Shown here in pieces: positions 17,502-27,705 of a stretch of DNA of 64,000 nucleotides. Numbering within the stretch: position 1 is the first letter of the stretch; every line of letters starts with the position of its first letter. Made by a program: the position numbers and the translations under genes. Origin of the DNA: Gordonia sp. PDNC005 (GTDB taxonomy: Bacteria; Actinomycetota; Actinomycetes; Mycobacteriales; Mycobacteriaceae). The DNA lies in NCBI RefSeq assembly GCF_016919385.1, contig NZ_CP070351.1:3782001-3846000 (forward strand), read 5' to 3'. The notes under the pieces were generated by a model. That model did not search any database. It was given only the letters and a program-made list of their open reading frames with translations, and was not told the DNA's origin.

Positions 17502-18476
17502 GTGTCTGCCGAACCATCACTGCACCATACGGACGTCGCCTCCGACGCTCCGTCGGGCAGTGGTGCCGCGGACAAGGCTACGGGCGGTGGGCCTGATCAG
17601 CCGCAGCGCAACCGACGCAACCGACGCGGCCGACGCCGTCGTGGACGCCGCTCAGGTCGACCGGCCGACGCCACGAAGGTCAGCGAACCGACTCAGGACG
17701 ATAAACCGGCCGGTGACAGCACTCCGAAGCCGTCCGACCTCGCAGCACGGTCCAGACGAGGGAATCCGTCGCCGTCGAATGCCGACAAGAACTCTCCCGC
17801 GTCGATGCCGCGCACCAAGCGTCGCGGCGGACGACGCACCCCCGAACCGGAGCCGTCGCCCAAGCTGCGGACCGTCCGGGAGACGTCGGCGGGCGGACTG
17901 GTGCTCGCAGACCTCGACGCGCCCTTCGACGACATGACGGCTGCGCTGATCGGCCGTGTGGACCGTCGGGGTCGGACGATGTGGTCGCTGCCCAAGGGCC
18001 ACATCGAGACCGGTGAGACAGCCGAGCAGACCGCGATGCGCGAAGTCGCCGAGGAGACGGGCATCTCCGGGACCGTCGTCGCGCCGCTGGGCAAGATCGA
18101 CTACTGGTTCGTCAGCGAAGGCAGACGGATCCACAAGACCGTCCACCATTACCTTCTCCGATTCACCGGCGGTGAACTCTCCGACGAGGACTACGAGGTG
18201 AGTGAGGTCGCGTGGGTGCCGCTGAGCGAATTGCCCCGTAAGCTCACGTACTCTGACGAACGACGTCTCGCACGGATGGCCGAATCGGTGATCGCCGATC
18301 TCCGCAGCGACCCCAGCCGGTTGGCGCAGTCGGAGGCCTCCTGCATCCGTACCGAACCGAACGACTATGAGAAAGCCGCAGCCGCCCGCAATCAGCGCCG
18401 AAACGAACCGCCGCCCCCGGTCAAAGCCCGGCGGCGCAGGCGGCGACCGCGGCGCCCGGCCAACGGTGACTCGTAG
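17502..18476 (+). CDS. NUDIX hydrolase (MutT4-like)
   Basis: 324 residues. Residues 1-120 are a basic, low-complexity Arg/Pro/Ser tail ([15 protein letters not shown]...). The NUDIX domain follows, with box [23 protein letters not shown] (G-x5-E-x7-R-E-U-x-E-E-x-G-U pattern). The C-terminal tail is again Arg-rich ([11 protein letters not shown]). By position it corresponds to M. tuberculosis Rv3908. It likely hydrolyses a nucleoside diphosphate derivative. GTG start at 17502; the C-terminus overlaps the next gene. Confidence 0.85.
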   Translation: MSAEPSLHHTDVASDAPSGSGAADKATGGGPDQPQRNRRNRRGRRRRGRRSGRPADATKVSEPTQDDKPAGDSTPKPSDLAARSRRGNPSPSNADKNSPASMPRTKRRGGRRTPEPEPSPKLRTVRETSAGGLVLADLDAPFDDMTAALIGRVDRRGRTMWSLPKGHIETGETAEQTAMREVAEETGISGTVVAPLGKIDYWFVSEGRRIHKTVHHYLLRFTGGELSDEDYEVSEVAWVPLSELPRKLTYSDERRLARMAESVIADLRSDPSRLAQSEASCIRTEPNDYEKAAAARNQRRNEPPPPVKARRRRRRPRRPANGDS

Positions 18477-21018
18477 CCGCGCGGGGCGCGGCGCCCGACT
18501 GACGGCGTTTGTCGCAGCAGTGTTCTTGATCGTGGGATTCGTTCTGGTCACCGGTGGTGTCGGACCCGCGGCATCCGAACCGGACGGCGGCCCCAACACC
18601 CACTACGCCTCGGTCGCGCTCACCGAGGTGACTCCGTCGACGGTCACCGGGAGCACCGGGCACACGGTGACCGTGCGCGGAAAGGTCACCAATACTTTCG
18701 ACCGTCCGATTCGCGACGTGATCGTCCGACTCCAGCGGGCGGCGGCCGCCACCTCGACGGACCTGCGCACAGTCCTCGACGCCGATCCGTCGGTCTACGA
18801 GACGGCGACGTCGTTCACCGACGTCGCGAAGGAGCTCGCACCGCGTCAGAGCGTGGATTTCACCGTGTCGGTCCCGTTGTCGAACGGCGGACTGTCGATC
18901 ACGAAGGCAGGCGTCTACCCGCTGCTCGTGAACGTGAACGGCACCCCGGACTACGGCGGTCAGGCGCGCATCGCCGACTCCCGCACGCTGCTGCCGGTGC
19001 TCTCGCTTCCGGCCGACCGTGCTCGCGCCCAACAGTGGACCGACCCCGGCTCCGGCGCCGACGCCGACCCGCTCCTCGGGCGCGACGGATCCATCGCGGC
19101 CGACGACTCGAGCCCGACGGCCTTCACCTTCCTCTGGCCGTTGGCCTCCCCTCCGCAGCAGGCGGCTGGAACCCTCGGCGGCGACACTGCAGACATGCGC
19201 TTGACCAGCGACGCGATGGCGTCTTCGCTCGAACCGGGGGGGCGTCTCGGGCAATCGTTGAAGGCGCTCGAGACCATCGTCGGCGTCTCCGACGGCGGTG
19301 AGCCGAAGCCGTCCGAGATCGACGACCGGGTCCGCAGCTCCATATGCATCGCCGTGGACCCCGATCTTCTCGTCACGGTGAAGGGGATGGCGTCCGGGTA
19401 TGTCGTCTCCGACGATCCGGCGGATCCTGCCGCATCCACCCGCAGCGGTGAGGGATCGTCGACGGCGAAGTCGTGGCTCCAGCGGCTCGCGAAAGTCGCG
19501 TCGTCGATGTGTGTGACCGCACTCCCGTACGCGCAGGCCGGACTCGACTCGCTGCACCGCATCTCCGACTCCGCGCTGTCGGACGACGCGATCGCCGGGG
19601 GATACGACACCGTCGACGATCTGCTGGGGGTCACCTCCGTCCGCGGTCTGACTGTGCCGGCGGTCGGAACACTCACCGAACAGGGCCGAACCTTCCTCAG
19701 CGGGCGCGAGGGTTCGGGCGCCGCCGCAGTGGTGTCGACGTCCGTCGATCCCGGCCAGAGCGACCGCACCGGATCGTCGACGGTCGGTCAGTACCGCTCC
19801 GACGGATTCGCTCTCCAGACCTACGACCCCGGCGTCAGCAGTGCACTCGGTGCTGTCGGCGCCCACACGAGCACACCGTCGTACATCCCGGCGTGGCAGC
19901 GGGTCGACACCTCTGGCGAGTCGGACGTGTCGCGCAGGCAGACGGCAGCTGCTTCGATCGCCTTGCCGATGCTCAACGCCCCGACCCGCACCCCGGGTGA
20001 GGATCGGCCTGAGATCACCGAGGTGACGGGCCGCAGCGCGTTCACCGTGCCGCCGGTCTACTGGTCGCCGACGCCCGCTGACGCACGCGCGCTCCTCGAC
20101 ACAGCTGGTCTGATGGTCGCCTCCGGGGCAGCGAACCCGGTCCCGCTGAAAGACGTGGTGACGGGACTGGCGGACGCCAACTCGCGTGCCGATCTCGCCG
20201 TCCCCGGTGACGTGCCCCAGCTCGCTGCCAGCGGCTACCCGCTGTCGTCGAAAGACCTGACGATAGTTCAGCGCGACCTCCGCCTCGTCGGGCAGTTGGA
20301 GGACTCGTTCGCCACCGGTCACGATCTGCCGTTCAGTCCGGACGAGTACCTCGACCCGCTGCGACGTGACGTCCTTCGCGCGGTGTCGACGCCGGCGAGC
20401 ACGGATCTCACCGTTTATCGTCTCGAACGCCCTCGGCGTCTGACGGCTATCGGGCTCACCCTCAGCCACGTCAAACAGTCGGTGTCGTTGCTAGACCCGA
20501 GCGGGCGTTACACCCTCGCGTCCGAACGCAGCCCACTCCTGCTCGTGGTCCGGAACGACCTCGCCCTACCGATCAAAGTGCGCCTGGACATCACCGCGCC
20601 AGACGAGATCAGCGTCGGCGACGTCGGCGTGGTCGAGATCCCCGCGCAGGGCACGCGGCAGTTGCAGCTGCCCACCCACGCATCCAGCTCGCAACCCGCC
20701 ACTGTCCGGATCGCTCTCGTGACGAGCAACGACGTGCCGCTGAGCACGCCTGTCGACTTGTCCATCTACGCGAACGCCTACGGCAAGCCGCTGTTCTACA
20801 TCACGATCGCGGCCGGCGTCATTCTGATCCTGCTGACCGCGCGGCGACTCTGGCACCGGTTCCGCGGAGAACCCGACCCGGCCGATGAGGACCGACCCGA
20901 ACCCGACGAGCACGAACGTGAACTCGCCTCCGCCGGCTACCAGCAGCGCCTGGCCGCCGAGCGTGTTGTCACCGACACCCCGGAGCGTGAGAACCCCGAC
21001 CCCGGAGAGCGTGCATGA
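18466..21018 (+). CDS. DUF6049-family membrane-anchored extracytoplasmic protein
   Basis: 850 residues. An N-terminal TM/signal anchor ([20 protein letters not shown]) is followed by a large extracytoplasmic region beginning with a beta-sandwich ([20 protein letters not shown]). A C-terminal TM helix ([20 protein letters not shown]) and an acidic cytoplasmic tail end the protein. It is the Rv3909 equivalent, always between mutT4 and murJ. GTG at 18466 gives an 11-bp overlap with the NUDIX gene; an ATG 99 bp upstream is less likely. Ends with an ATGA overlap with murJ, so translation is coupled. Suggested cell-wall role is inference from location. Confidence 0.82.
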   Translation: MTRSRAGRGARLTAFVAAVFLIVGFVLVTGGVGPAASEPDGGPNTHYASVALTEVTPSTVTGSTGHTVTVRGKVTNTFDRPIRDVIVRLQRAAAATSTDLRTVLDADPSVYETATSFTDVAKELAPRQSVDFTVSVPLSNGGLSITKAGVYPLLVNVNGTPDYGGQARIADSRTLLPVLSLPADRARAQQWTDPGSGADADPLLGRDGSIAADDSSPTAFTFLWPLASPPQQAAGTLGGDTADMRLTSDAMASSLEPGGRLGQSLKALETIVGVSDGGEPKPSEIDDRVRSSICIAVDPDLLVTVKGMASGYVVSDDPADPAASTRSGEGSSTAKSWLQRLAKVASSMCVTALPYAQAGLDSLHRISDSALSDDAIAGGYDTVDDLLGVTSVRGLTVPAVGTLTEQGRTFLSGREGSGAAAVVSTSVDPGQSDRTGSSTVGQYRSDGFALQTYDPGVSSALGAVGAHTSTPSYIPAWQRVDTSGESDVSRRQTAAASIALPMLNAPTRTPGEDRPEITEVTGRSAFTVPPVYWSPTPADARALLDTAGLMVASGAANPVPLKDVVTGLADANSRADLAVPGDVPQLAASGYPLSSKDLTIVQRDLRLVGQLEDSFATGHDLPFSPDEYLDPLRRDVLRAVSTPASTDLTVYRLERPRRLTAIGLTLSHVKQSVSLLDPSGRYTLASERSPLLLVVRNDLALPIKVRLDITAPDEISVGDVGVVEIPAQGTRQLQLPTHASSSQPATVRIALVTSNDVPLSTPVDLSIYANAYGKPLFYITIAAGVILILLTARRLWHRFRGEPDPADEDRPEPDEHERELASAGYQQRLAAERVVTDTPERENPDPGERA

Positions 21019-24000
21019 CGACCGAGCAGAAGCAAGAAGTCGACACCCCGTCCGACGAGAGCGTGATGCGGACCGGTGGGTCCATAGCGATCGCCACCCT
21101 GACGAGCCGAATCACGGGCTTCGTCCGCACCGTTCTCGTGCTGGCGATGCTCGGGCCGGCTATCTCCTCGGCGTTCCAAGCCGCCTATGTGCTGCCGAAC
21201 ATGATCGCCGAGGTTGTGCTCGGCGCGGTCCTGACGGCCATCGTCATCCCCGTGCTGGTCCGCGCCGAAGCTGAGGACGACGACGGCGGCGTCGGGTTCA
21301 TCAACCGCATCTTCACACTCACACTGACCGTTCTCGGTGCGGCGACACTCGTTGCGCTGATCGCAGCGCCACTCCTCACCATGTTGAACGTGGGGGACGG
21401 AAAGGTCGACCGATCGCTGACGACTGCCCTGGCGTACCTGTTGCTGCCGGAGATCCTCTTCTACGGCCTGTCTGCCCTGTTCATCGCAATACTGAACATG
21501 AAGGGACTGTTCAAACCCGGCGCCTGGGCACCGGTTCTGAACAACATCGTCCAGATCACGACGCTGGTCCTCTTCTATCTGATGCCGGGGGACCTCACCC
21601 TCAACCCGGCACGGATGTCCGATCCCAAACTGCTCGTCCTGGGTGTCGGCACCACACTGGGCGTCGTGATGCAGGCGACGATTCTGCTGCCGTACCTGCG
21701 CAAGGCAGGCGTGAAACTGAGCCTCAAGTGGGGCCTGGACGACCGTCTCCGCCGATTCGGCAACATGGCCGTCGCGATCATCGGCTACGTCCTCGTCCTG
21801 CAGGTCGGCCTGGTCATCACCTACCGCATCGCCGCACACGCCTCCGCGTCCGGCATCTCCGTCTACGCCACCCACTGGCAGCTGCTGCAACTGCCGTACG
21901 GCGTGCTCGGCGTGACCATCCTGACTGCGATCATGCCGCGACTGTCGCGAAACGCTGCCGCCGACGACACCAACGCCGTTGTCGACGACATGTCCCTCGC
22001 GACGCGACTCACGATGATCTCGCTTGTCCCCGTCGTCGCGTTCATGACCTTCTTCGGTCCTGCCATCGGCATCGCGGTGTTCAACTTCGGCAACTTCGAG
22101 CAGGACACCGCGTCACAACTGGGCTCGGTCCTCGCCTGGGGCGCCTTCACTCTCATCCCGTACGCGATGACCCTCGTCCAGTTGCGCGTCTTCTACGCCC
22201 GCGAGGACGCCTGGACACCGACCGCGATGGTCCTCGGCATCACCGTGGTCAAGGTCGCGGCGTCGTATCTCGGGCCCGTCCTGTTCGACGACCCCGAACT
22301 CGTGGTCCGCTGGCTGTCGTTGTCGAACGGCCTCGGATACCTGGTCGGCGCAATCGTCGGTCACCTCCTGCTCAAGCGCACTCTCGGCGGCGCAACGATG
22401 ACCGATGTGGCCCGCTCGTCGCTGATCACCTTGGGCGTCTCCGTCGTGACTGCCGGCGCAGTGTGGGGGATCGCCGAGGTCACCGGACTGCATCGCATGT
22501 CGACCGAGGCGGGCAAGGTCGGGTCTGTCGCTTATCTCGCGATCACCGCGATCGTGGTTCTCGGCGTGGTCTACCTGATGCTGACGGCGCTCAAGCTGCC
22601 CGACATGGTCGCGATCAGCAACACCGTGATGCGTCTCGTCGGACGCTTCATTCCGAGGCTGGCCCCGGCCCCGGAGCCCGAGGCCGACCGCGATTCGCAC
22701 ACCATGACCGTCCAGTTCCCGCGGATCTCCTCGGACGAATCCTTCCCGTACGCTGGGCAAGTAGATGTCCGACGCCGCTTCGACCGGGGTACGGCCACGT
22801 GGCAGGAGTATTCCGCGTACTCCGGCGGGGCCGCGGGGGAGACGACTGTCATTCCCGTCATCCGACCCGGGCGCCCGGCTCGCCCGCCGATGCGCCCGAC
22901 CCCTGGGCCGTCGCAGCCCCAACGCCCTGGAGGAGTTCAACCGATGTCCGGACCCGACTCGGACGACGATCGTCGTCCGTCGACGGAGCCGACGCGGGCC
23001 ATGATTCCGAAGGCGGACCCGCCCGTTCAACCGCGCGGGCCGAAGCTGGTCCCTGGCGCGGCCGTCGCGGGCGGTCGATACCGACTGCTGGAGCCGCAGG
23101 GCGGCACTCGAGGCCTCGCGTTCTGGCGCGCGAAGGACACCGGACTGGACCGCGAAGTCGGATTGACGTTCGTCGATCCACTGCAGGTGGCGCCGCCGAT
23201 CAATCCCGGCGACCGCGATCCGCAGGACGAGGGCCCGCAGGCCATCCTCCACCGCACACGGCGACTCGGCCAGCTGCACACCGCAGGTGTGGCGCGAGTC
23301 CTCGACGTGGTGCGAAGTGCCTCCGGCGGCATCGTCGTCACCGAGTGGGTGAACGGCTCCACGCTGGCCGAAGTGGCCGCGACCGCGCCGTCGGCAACGG
23401 GTGCCGCGCGTGCCGTCCGGGCTCTCGCCGCGGGCGCCGAGGCTGCCCATCGTGCGGGCGCCGTGCTGTCCATCGACCATCCTGACCGCATCCGCATCAG
23501 CGCCGACGGCGACGCCGTGTTGGCGTTCCCTGCGATCCTGGCCGACGACGACAGGTCATCTGACGTCCGCGGACTCGGCGCGGTGCTGTACGCACTCCTC
23601 CTGAATCGCTGGACGCTCGACGGCGAGACCGGCAAGGAATTGGCGACCGCCGCCATCGCCCGCGGCCTCGTCGGCGGCATGCGCCTGGCCGATCCCGATC
23701 CTCGGAATCCCGGACAGCCGATAGCGCCGATACAGGCCCGCCAAGAGATCCCGTTCGAGATCTCGGCCGTCGCCTCCCGCGCACTCGAAGGCGACCGCGG
23801 CATCCGGACCGCCGCCACCGTGCAGCACGTCCTCGACCAGGCGACTGTCGTCGACCTGCAGACCGACATGCTGCCGCGGGTCGAGACGCGACAGCCACCG
23901 GTGTCGGTCGCACCCATCAGCCGAACACGCAAGGAACGGCTGATGGGCGAAGGCCAGGCGGGGAAGCGGAATGTCGCTCTGCTCGCGGGCGGCGCCTTGT

Positions 24001-24569
24001 TCATCTTGTTCGTGATCGTGGCCGTCATCGTCGCCGCCACCAACATGTTCGCCTCACCCGACGATGAGAACAACCTCGACTCGTTCCTGCCGAACTCCTC
24101 GTCGAGTGCAGCTCAGGCGCCCGGCCCGGACGGCGGATCGCCGATCTCGGTCGCAGCCGTCACACTGCTGGACGTGTCCGATCAGGACCCCGACTCGTCG
24201 AGCAACATCTCGAACGTTCTCACCGGCGCCTCGCCGGCGTGGAAGACCGACAACTATCGCGGTGCACAGTTCGCCGGTCTCAAGGACGGCCTCGGGTTGA
24301 TGTTCCGGTTGAAGGCCCCGGGATCGATCAAGACGGTCACCATCGAGACGGCGACACCCGGCTTCAGCGTCGAGTTGCGCACGGCGCCCCGCAAGCCCGC
24401 ATCACTCGACGCGACCACCGAGGTCGGCAATGGAACGGTCGACGCCAAGAAGGTGACGTTGAAGGTCGGGTCCCCGTCGAGCTCCGGCTACTTCATCGTA
24501 TGGCTGACGTCGCTCCCGGAGAACGGCAGCGGGTATCAGGCCGTCATCAACCGCGTCACGTTGCGCTGA
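21015..24569 (+). CDS. murJ: Lipid II flippase MurJ with C-terminal pseudokinase
   Basis: 1184 residues. Residues about 20-540 are the MVF/MurJ transporter with about 14 TM helices (starts GGSIAIATLTSRITGFVRT). Residues about 677-960 are a protein-kinase-like domain (AGGRYRLLEPQGGTRGLAFW) lacking the catalytic HRD/DFG set, as in mycobacterial MviN, where it is phosphorylated by PknB. A TM helix at about 985-1005 and a beta-rich extracytoplasmic domain (about 1050-1184) complete it. It flips lipid II for peptidoglycan synthesis. CwlM, which belongs to the same regulatory network, is encoded nearby. Confidence 0.94.
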   Translation: MTTEQKQEVDTPSDESVMRTGGSIAIATLTSRITGFVRTVLVLAMLGPAISSAFQAAYVLPNMIAEVVLGAVLTAIVIPVLVRAEAEDDDGGVGFINRIFTLTLTVLGAATLVALIAAPLLTMLNVGDGKVDRSLTTALAYLLLPEILFYGLSALFIAILNMKGLFKPGAWAPVLNNIVQITTLVLFYLMPGDLTLNPARMSDPKLLVLGVGTTLGVVMQATILLPYLRKAGVKLSLKWGLDDRLRRFGNMAVAIIGYVLVLQVGLVITYRIAAHASASGISVYATHWQLLQLPYGVLGVTILTAIMPRLSRNAAADDTNAVVDDMSLATRLTMISLVPVVAFMTFFGPAIGIAVFNFGNFEQDTASQLGSVLAWGAFTLIPYAMTLVQLRVFYAREDAWTPTAMVLGITVVKVAASYLGPVLFDDPELVVRWLSLSNGLGYLVGAIVGHLLLKRTLGGATMTDVARSSLITLGVSVVTAGAVWGIAEVTGLHRMSTEAGKVGSVAYLAITAIVVLGVVYLMLTALKLPDMVAISNTVMRLVGRFIPRLAPAPEPEADRDSHTMTVQFPRISSDESFPYAGQVDVRRRFDRGTATWQEYSAYSGGAAGETTVIPVIRPGRPARPPMRPTPGPSQPQRPGGVQPMSGPDSDDDRRPSTEPTRAMIPKADPPVQPRGPKLVPGAAVAGGRYRLLEPQGGTRGLAFWRAKDTGLDREVGLTFVDPLQVAPPINPGDRDPQDEGPQAILHRTRRLGQLHTAGVARVLDVVRSASGGIVVTEWVNGSTLAEVAATAPSATGAARAVRALAAGAEAAHRAGAVLSIDHPDRIRISADGDAVLAFPAILADDDRSSDVRGLGAVLYALLLNRWTLDGETGKELATAAIARGLVGGMRLADPDPRNPGQPIAPIQARQEIPFEISAVASRALEGDRGIRTAATVQHVLDQATVVDLQTDMLPRVETRQPPVSVAPISRTRKERLMGEGQAGKRNVALLAGGALFILFVIVAVIVAATNMFASPDDENNLDSFLPNSSSSAAQAPGPDGGSPISVAAVTLLDVSDQDPDSSSNISNVLTGASPAWKTDNYRGAQFAGLKDGLGLMFRLKAPGSIKTVTIETATPGFSVELRTAPRKPASLDATTEVGNGTVDAKKVTLKVGSPSSSGYFIVWLTSLPENGSGYQAVINRVTLR

Positions 24570-24571
24570 CG

Positions 24572-25180
24572 ATGGACGACGGCGCGGTCCTCTGCGACGA
24601 CGGCCTGCTCCGCACTCCGTGGGGCGCAGTGCCAGGCATGATGCGCGAGTACTACGACACCGAGTGGGGCCTGCCCGTGGTGGGGGAGAACGCCTACTTC
24701 GAGCGGCTTTCGCTGGAGGGATTTCAGGCGGGACTGTCGTGGGCGACGATCCTCCGCAAGCGTCCCGCGTTCCGCGAGGTGTTCGCACACTTCGACGTCG
24801 AGACCGTCGCAGCCTTCGGTCCGGACGTCGTCGACTCGCTGATGTCAGATTCTCGGATCGTCCGCAACAGGGCCAAGATCGAAGCCACCATCGGTAACGC
24901 GCAGGCCACCGTGTGCCTGCGCGACGAAGGAGGGCTCGAAGCGTTCCTGTGGTCGTTCAAACCCACGCAGACACCGCGCCCCGTTCGGATGAGTGAGGTC
25001 CCGACCACGTCCGACGAATCAGTGAAGATGTCGAAGGCGTTGCGCAAGAGAGGTTTCCGATTCGTCGGCCCGACGACGATGTACGCGCTGATGGAGGCGG
25101 TAGGCATCGTCGACACTCATCTTGTCGACTCTCACCGCCGTGGCGCGTCCGGTGTCTGGCCCGCTGCTCCCGTTTCCTGA
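24572..25180 (+). CDS. tag: DNA-3-methyladenine glycosylase I
   Basis: A 202-residue HhH-superfamily base-excision enzyme that removes 3-methyladenine. Family residues: EYYDTEWGLPV near the start (WG / E pocket), LEGFQAGLSWATIL, NRAKIEATIGNA, RKRGFRFVGPTTMYALMEAVGIVDTH. The expected N-terminal Cys zinc ligand has a counterpart in VLCDDG; the C-terminal H-x-x-x-C is only HLVDSHRR. It begins 2 bp after murJ. The interposition between murJ and sigM differs from the mycobacterial order. Confidence 0.88.
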   Translation: MDDGAVLCDDGLLRTPWGAVPGMMREYYDTEWGLPVVGENAYFERLSLEGFQAGLSWATILRKRPAFREVFAHFDVETVAAFGPDVVDSLMSDSRIVRNRAKIEATIGNAQATVCLRDEGGLEAFLWSFKPTQTPRPVRMSEVPTTSDESVKMSKALRKRGFRFVGPTTMYALMEAVGIVDTHLVDSHRRGASGVWPAAPVS

Positions 25181-25186
25181 GCCGAG

Positions 25187-26062
25187 CTAGGACGACGTGG
25201 CCGTCGGCGCCCATCCCGGTGGTCCGAAGACGTATCCGAGTTTGTCGCGCAGAGTCGGGGCCGACCGGACGTCGCGCGCGATCGCCGCGTACTCGTAGGT
25301 CTGCAGGGTCCAGACGTTGAACGTGTCGACTGGTTTGGTGAGTCCGTAGTGGGGACGATGAAGCTCCGGCTGGAACGATCCGAACCACCGATCGAAAACG
25401 ATGAAGACCCCGCCGTAGTTGCGGTCGAGGTACTCAGCGTCGCTTCCGTGATGCACACGGTGATGCGACGGCGTGTTCATGACGTACTCGAACGGCCGCC
25501 ACATGCGATCGATGTGCTCGGTGTGCACCCAGAACTGATAGATCAGGTTCACCGCGTACGTCCCGAACACCACCGCGGGTGGAATGCCGAGGGCGGGGAG
25601 CGGTAGCCAGATGATCAAGCTCATCGTCGGATTCCACTTCTGCCGCAGTGCAGTCGCGAAGTTGTAGTACTCACTGGAGTGGTGCGCCTGGTGCGTCGCC
25701 CAGACCAGGCGCACACGATGCGCGATCCGGTGCTGCCAGTAGTAGAAGAAGTCGACTGCGACGAACCCGATAACCCACGTGTACCAGCCCGTGATCGGCA
25801 GCTGCCACGGCGCGACATAGGCGAACAACGCCGTGTAGACGGCCAACGCGACGATCTTCCCGAGTGCCGACGTGCCGATCGACACCAGACCCATCACCAG
25901 GGACGCCTTCGTGTCTGCTGCCGCGTACGCTCCCTTGCCGGGCCTGCCGCCGTCGTCGGACAGCTTCGCCGCCGCGAACAGTTCGAGGCCGAGCATCAAC
26001 GCGAAGAACGGGATCGCGAGAACCGTCGGTTCGCGCATCGCCTCGGGCAGGGAACTCCACAT
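25187..26062 (-). CDS. Sterol desaturase / fatty acid hydroxylase family membrane protein
   Basis: 291 residues with about four TM helices and the di-iron histidine boxes of the fatty acid hydroxylase superfamily: YWQHRIAHRVR, TH-QAHHSSEYYN, and HTEHIDRMWRPFEY...PSHHRVHHG. It likely hydroxylates or desaturates a lipid using O2. Start ATG 26062; divergent from the TetR gene 57 bp away, which is a likely regulator. Ends 6 bp from the convergent tag gene. Confidence 0.85.
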   Translation of the reverse strand: MWSSLPEAMREPTVLAIPFFALMLGLELFAAAKLSDDGGRPGKGAYAAADTKASLVMGLVSIGTSALGKIVALAVYTALFAYVAPWQLPITGWYTWVIGFVAVDFFYYWQHRIAHRVRLVWATHQAHHSSEYYNFATALRQKWNPTMSLIIWLPLPALGIPPAVVFGTYAVNLIYQFWVHTEHIDRMWRPFEYVMNTPSHHRVHHGSDAEYLDRNYGGVFIVFDRWFGSFQPELHRPHYGLTKPVDTFNVWTLQTYEYAAIARDVRSAPTLRDKLGYVFGPPGWAPTATSS

Positions 26063-26119
26063 TTCTGGAACGATAACGAGTCAGTTCTGTCGGGTCCACT
26101 GTGGAATATCATTGGCACG

Positions 26120-26815
26120 ATGAGCAGCACTGTCGGGGGACGCACGTACGGTGGGATGACCGCCGAGGATCGGCTCGTTCAACGCCGAGAATCCCTGATC
26201 GCCGCCGGGCTGGAGCTGTTCGGTACGCAGGGGTACCCCAACGTGTCCGTGAAGCGGATCTGTGACGACGCCGGACTCACCCAGCGGTACTTCTATGAGT
26301 CGTTCCCGGATCGTGCAGCGCTGTTGGGCGAGGTGTACTCGCGGTGCGTGGACACGGCTCGTCAAGCGACAGTGACTGCTGCGGCGAGCATCTTCACCGA
26401 TGCGGGCATCAGCGGGGGAGCGATCCCACCCGGCCTGATTCCCCGAGTCACCACCGAGGCGCTCGGCGCCATGATCCGGTGTTTGGCCGACGATCCGCGG
26501 CGCGCCCGCGTCATGATGATCGAAGTGGTCGGGGTGAGTCCCGAACTAGAGAAGCTCCGGCTGACCGCGATTCACGAATGGGCGTCGCTGATCGTCGGCA
26601 TCGCCGTCGGCGACGATGCTCCGACTCCGCACCAACGTATGGCCGCGATCGGGCTCGTCGGTGCGCTCACTCAGTTGCTCGTCGAATGGCAGATGGCCGT
26701 CACCGACCCGATCACTCCGGAGATGGGACCGGAACTCTTCGACGTGGACGCGATCCACGCCGTGATGACCGACATGTTCACGTCCACCTATGAGCGGATA
26801 TTCACGCCTTCGTGA
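26120..26815 (+). CDS. TetR-family regulator
   Basis: 231 residues. N-terminal HTH at about residues 20-65: LIAAGLELFGTQGYPNVSVKRICDDAGLTQRYFYESFPDRAAL. The C-terminal part is helical. ATG at 26120 follows a divergent promoter shared with the hydroxylase gene. The 3' end overlaps the small convergent gene by 14 bp. Probably controls the neighbouring lipid hydroxylase. Confidence 0.85.
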   Translation: MSSTVGGRTYGGMTAEDRLVQRRESLIAAGLELFGTQGYPNVSVKRICDDAGLTQRYFYESFPDRAALLGEVYSRCVDTARQATVTAAASIFTDAGISGGAIPPGLIPRVTTEALGAMIRCLADDPRRARVMMIEVVGVSPELEKLRLTAIHEWASLIVGIAVGDDAPTPHQRMAAIGLVGALTQLLVEWQMAVTDPITPEMGPELFDVDAIHAVMTDMFTSTYERIFTPS

Positions 26816-27122
26816 TCCATTGCGTGCGGATCCGCTCGGCCACCGCCTCCGCGTCCGGCACCACGAACAGCACCTCGGACCCGTCGCTGAGCGTCACGCA
26901 CAAGCGATCCTGCTTGCCGCCGCTCCAGAACTTGCCCGTGCCCGGGGCCGTCCCGATCGCTGACACGTATCGGTGCTGGACAGCGAAGCGCGCGCCCTGC
27001 GCCCGCTTGCCCTTCGGCTCGAACACGATGTGCGTCTTCGTCAGCTCGAGCCGACCGGGTACAGCGACCATGCCCGCCGATCGGGCAGCAGTCCACGTCG
27101 CCAACGGCTGGTCTTCAGTCAT
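26802..27122 (-). CDS. Small GRAM/PH-like domain protein
   Basis: A 106-residue soluble beta-rich protein: VPGRLELTKTHIVFEPKG ... FAVQHRYVSAIGTAP ... LCVTLSDGSEVLFVVPDAEAVAERI, the layout of bacterial GRAM/PH-like domains (strand-turn-strand, long loop, C-terminal helix). Function unknown. ATG at 27122; the frame extends upstream only because it reads through repeat copy A. Its promoter abuts the DnaA-box repeat. Confidence 0.6.
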   Translation of the reverse strand: MTEDQPLATWTAARSAGMVAVPGRLELTKTHIVFEPKGKRAQGARFAVQHRYVSAIGTAPGTGKFWSGGKQDRLCVTLSDGSEVLFVVPDAEAVAERIRTQWITKA

Positions 27123-27159
27123 GGGTAGAGAGTACCGAGCGGTGGTGGCCACCTGCCCT

Positions 27160-27249
27160 GACCACACGTTGTGCGCACGGCGCTGGTTTGTCCATAGATC
27201 CGCCGCAATCACCCGCAAGAATCGGCGTGTTATCCACAACTACGCTGAA
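27160..27249 (+). repeat. Paired-DnaA-box repeat, copy A (sigM-relic promoter)
   Basis: First of three ~90-bp copies. It contains TTGTCCATA at 27188-27196 (one base off the TTGTCCACA box) and TTATCCACA at 27230-27238, first bases 42 bp apart. Homology to copy C continues past the repeat into the sigM relic, to 27480. Confidence 0.85.
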
Positions 27250-27289
27250 ACAGCTAAATCGGACTATCGATCTGCCTAGTCTCAATCGC

Positions 27290-27481
27290 ATGACTCGGGG
27301 GACGATCGATTCGCGCAGCGACTACCAATTGGTTCAGGACCACGCCCGCGGCGAAGCCTCGGCATTCCACGAACTGATCGCACGCCACCAGAACAAACTG
27401 TGGGCGGTGGCGTTGCGAACCACGGGAAACCACGACGACGCACCAGACGCGCTCCAGGACGCGCTGTTGTCGATCCACTGA
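27290..27481 (+). pseudogene. sigM: 5' relic of sigM (first 63 codons)
   Basis: Starts with the same ATG context and the same first 12 codons, base for base, as intact sigM at 40017. It encodes the N-terminus through part of sigma region 2, then stops at a TGA right after homology ends (shared TCGATCCAC, then unrelated sequence). Over 191 aligned bases 16 differ, in 15 codons: 13 synonymous, 2 conservative amino-acid changes (P/S and D/E). That pattern means both copies were long under selection as functional genes before truncation. It lacks regions 2.3-4, so cannot act as a sigma factor. Confidence 0.85.
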
Positions 27482-27705
27482 CGAGATGCAGGGAACATGA
27501 CCCAAACACGCCGGGCGGAGACTCCGTTCTCGTCGGCATGTCGCAAGTTCGGTTCATTTAGCCTGCAAAACCAATGGTCAGAGCAGTAGATCTTCGTCAG
27601 ATCATGCAGGTATTTGAACAACCTTCGGCCTTGGCCGTCTCTCGATCGGATGGCGACGTGCGTTCGACGACCGACGGTGGGTCCACGGCAGCGTGCGTGC
27701 TGGGA
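27482..27705. other. Island left junction, no gene seen
   Basis: A 224-bp stretch between the point where sigM homology stops and the end of the immunity-1 gene. Short frames exist but show no coding bias or recognisable protein. Composition is more AT-rich than the chromosome backbone. It probably holds the 3' end and terminator of the cassette-1 transcript. Confidence 0.5.

Noticed and set aside
18421..20469. 682-codon minus-strand frame opposite the DUF6049 gene
   Set aside because: Shadow frame with no start signal or family features.
27290..27481. sigM relic as a functional mini sigma factor
   Set aside because: Lacks most of region 2 and all of region 4; ends at a chance stop where homology breaks.
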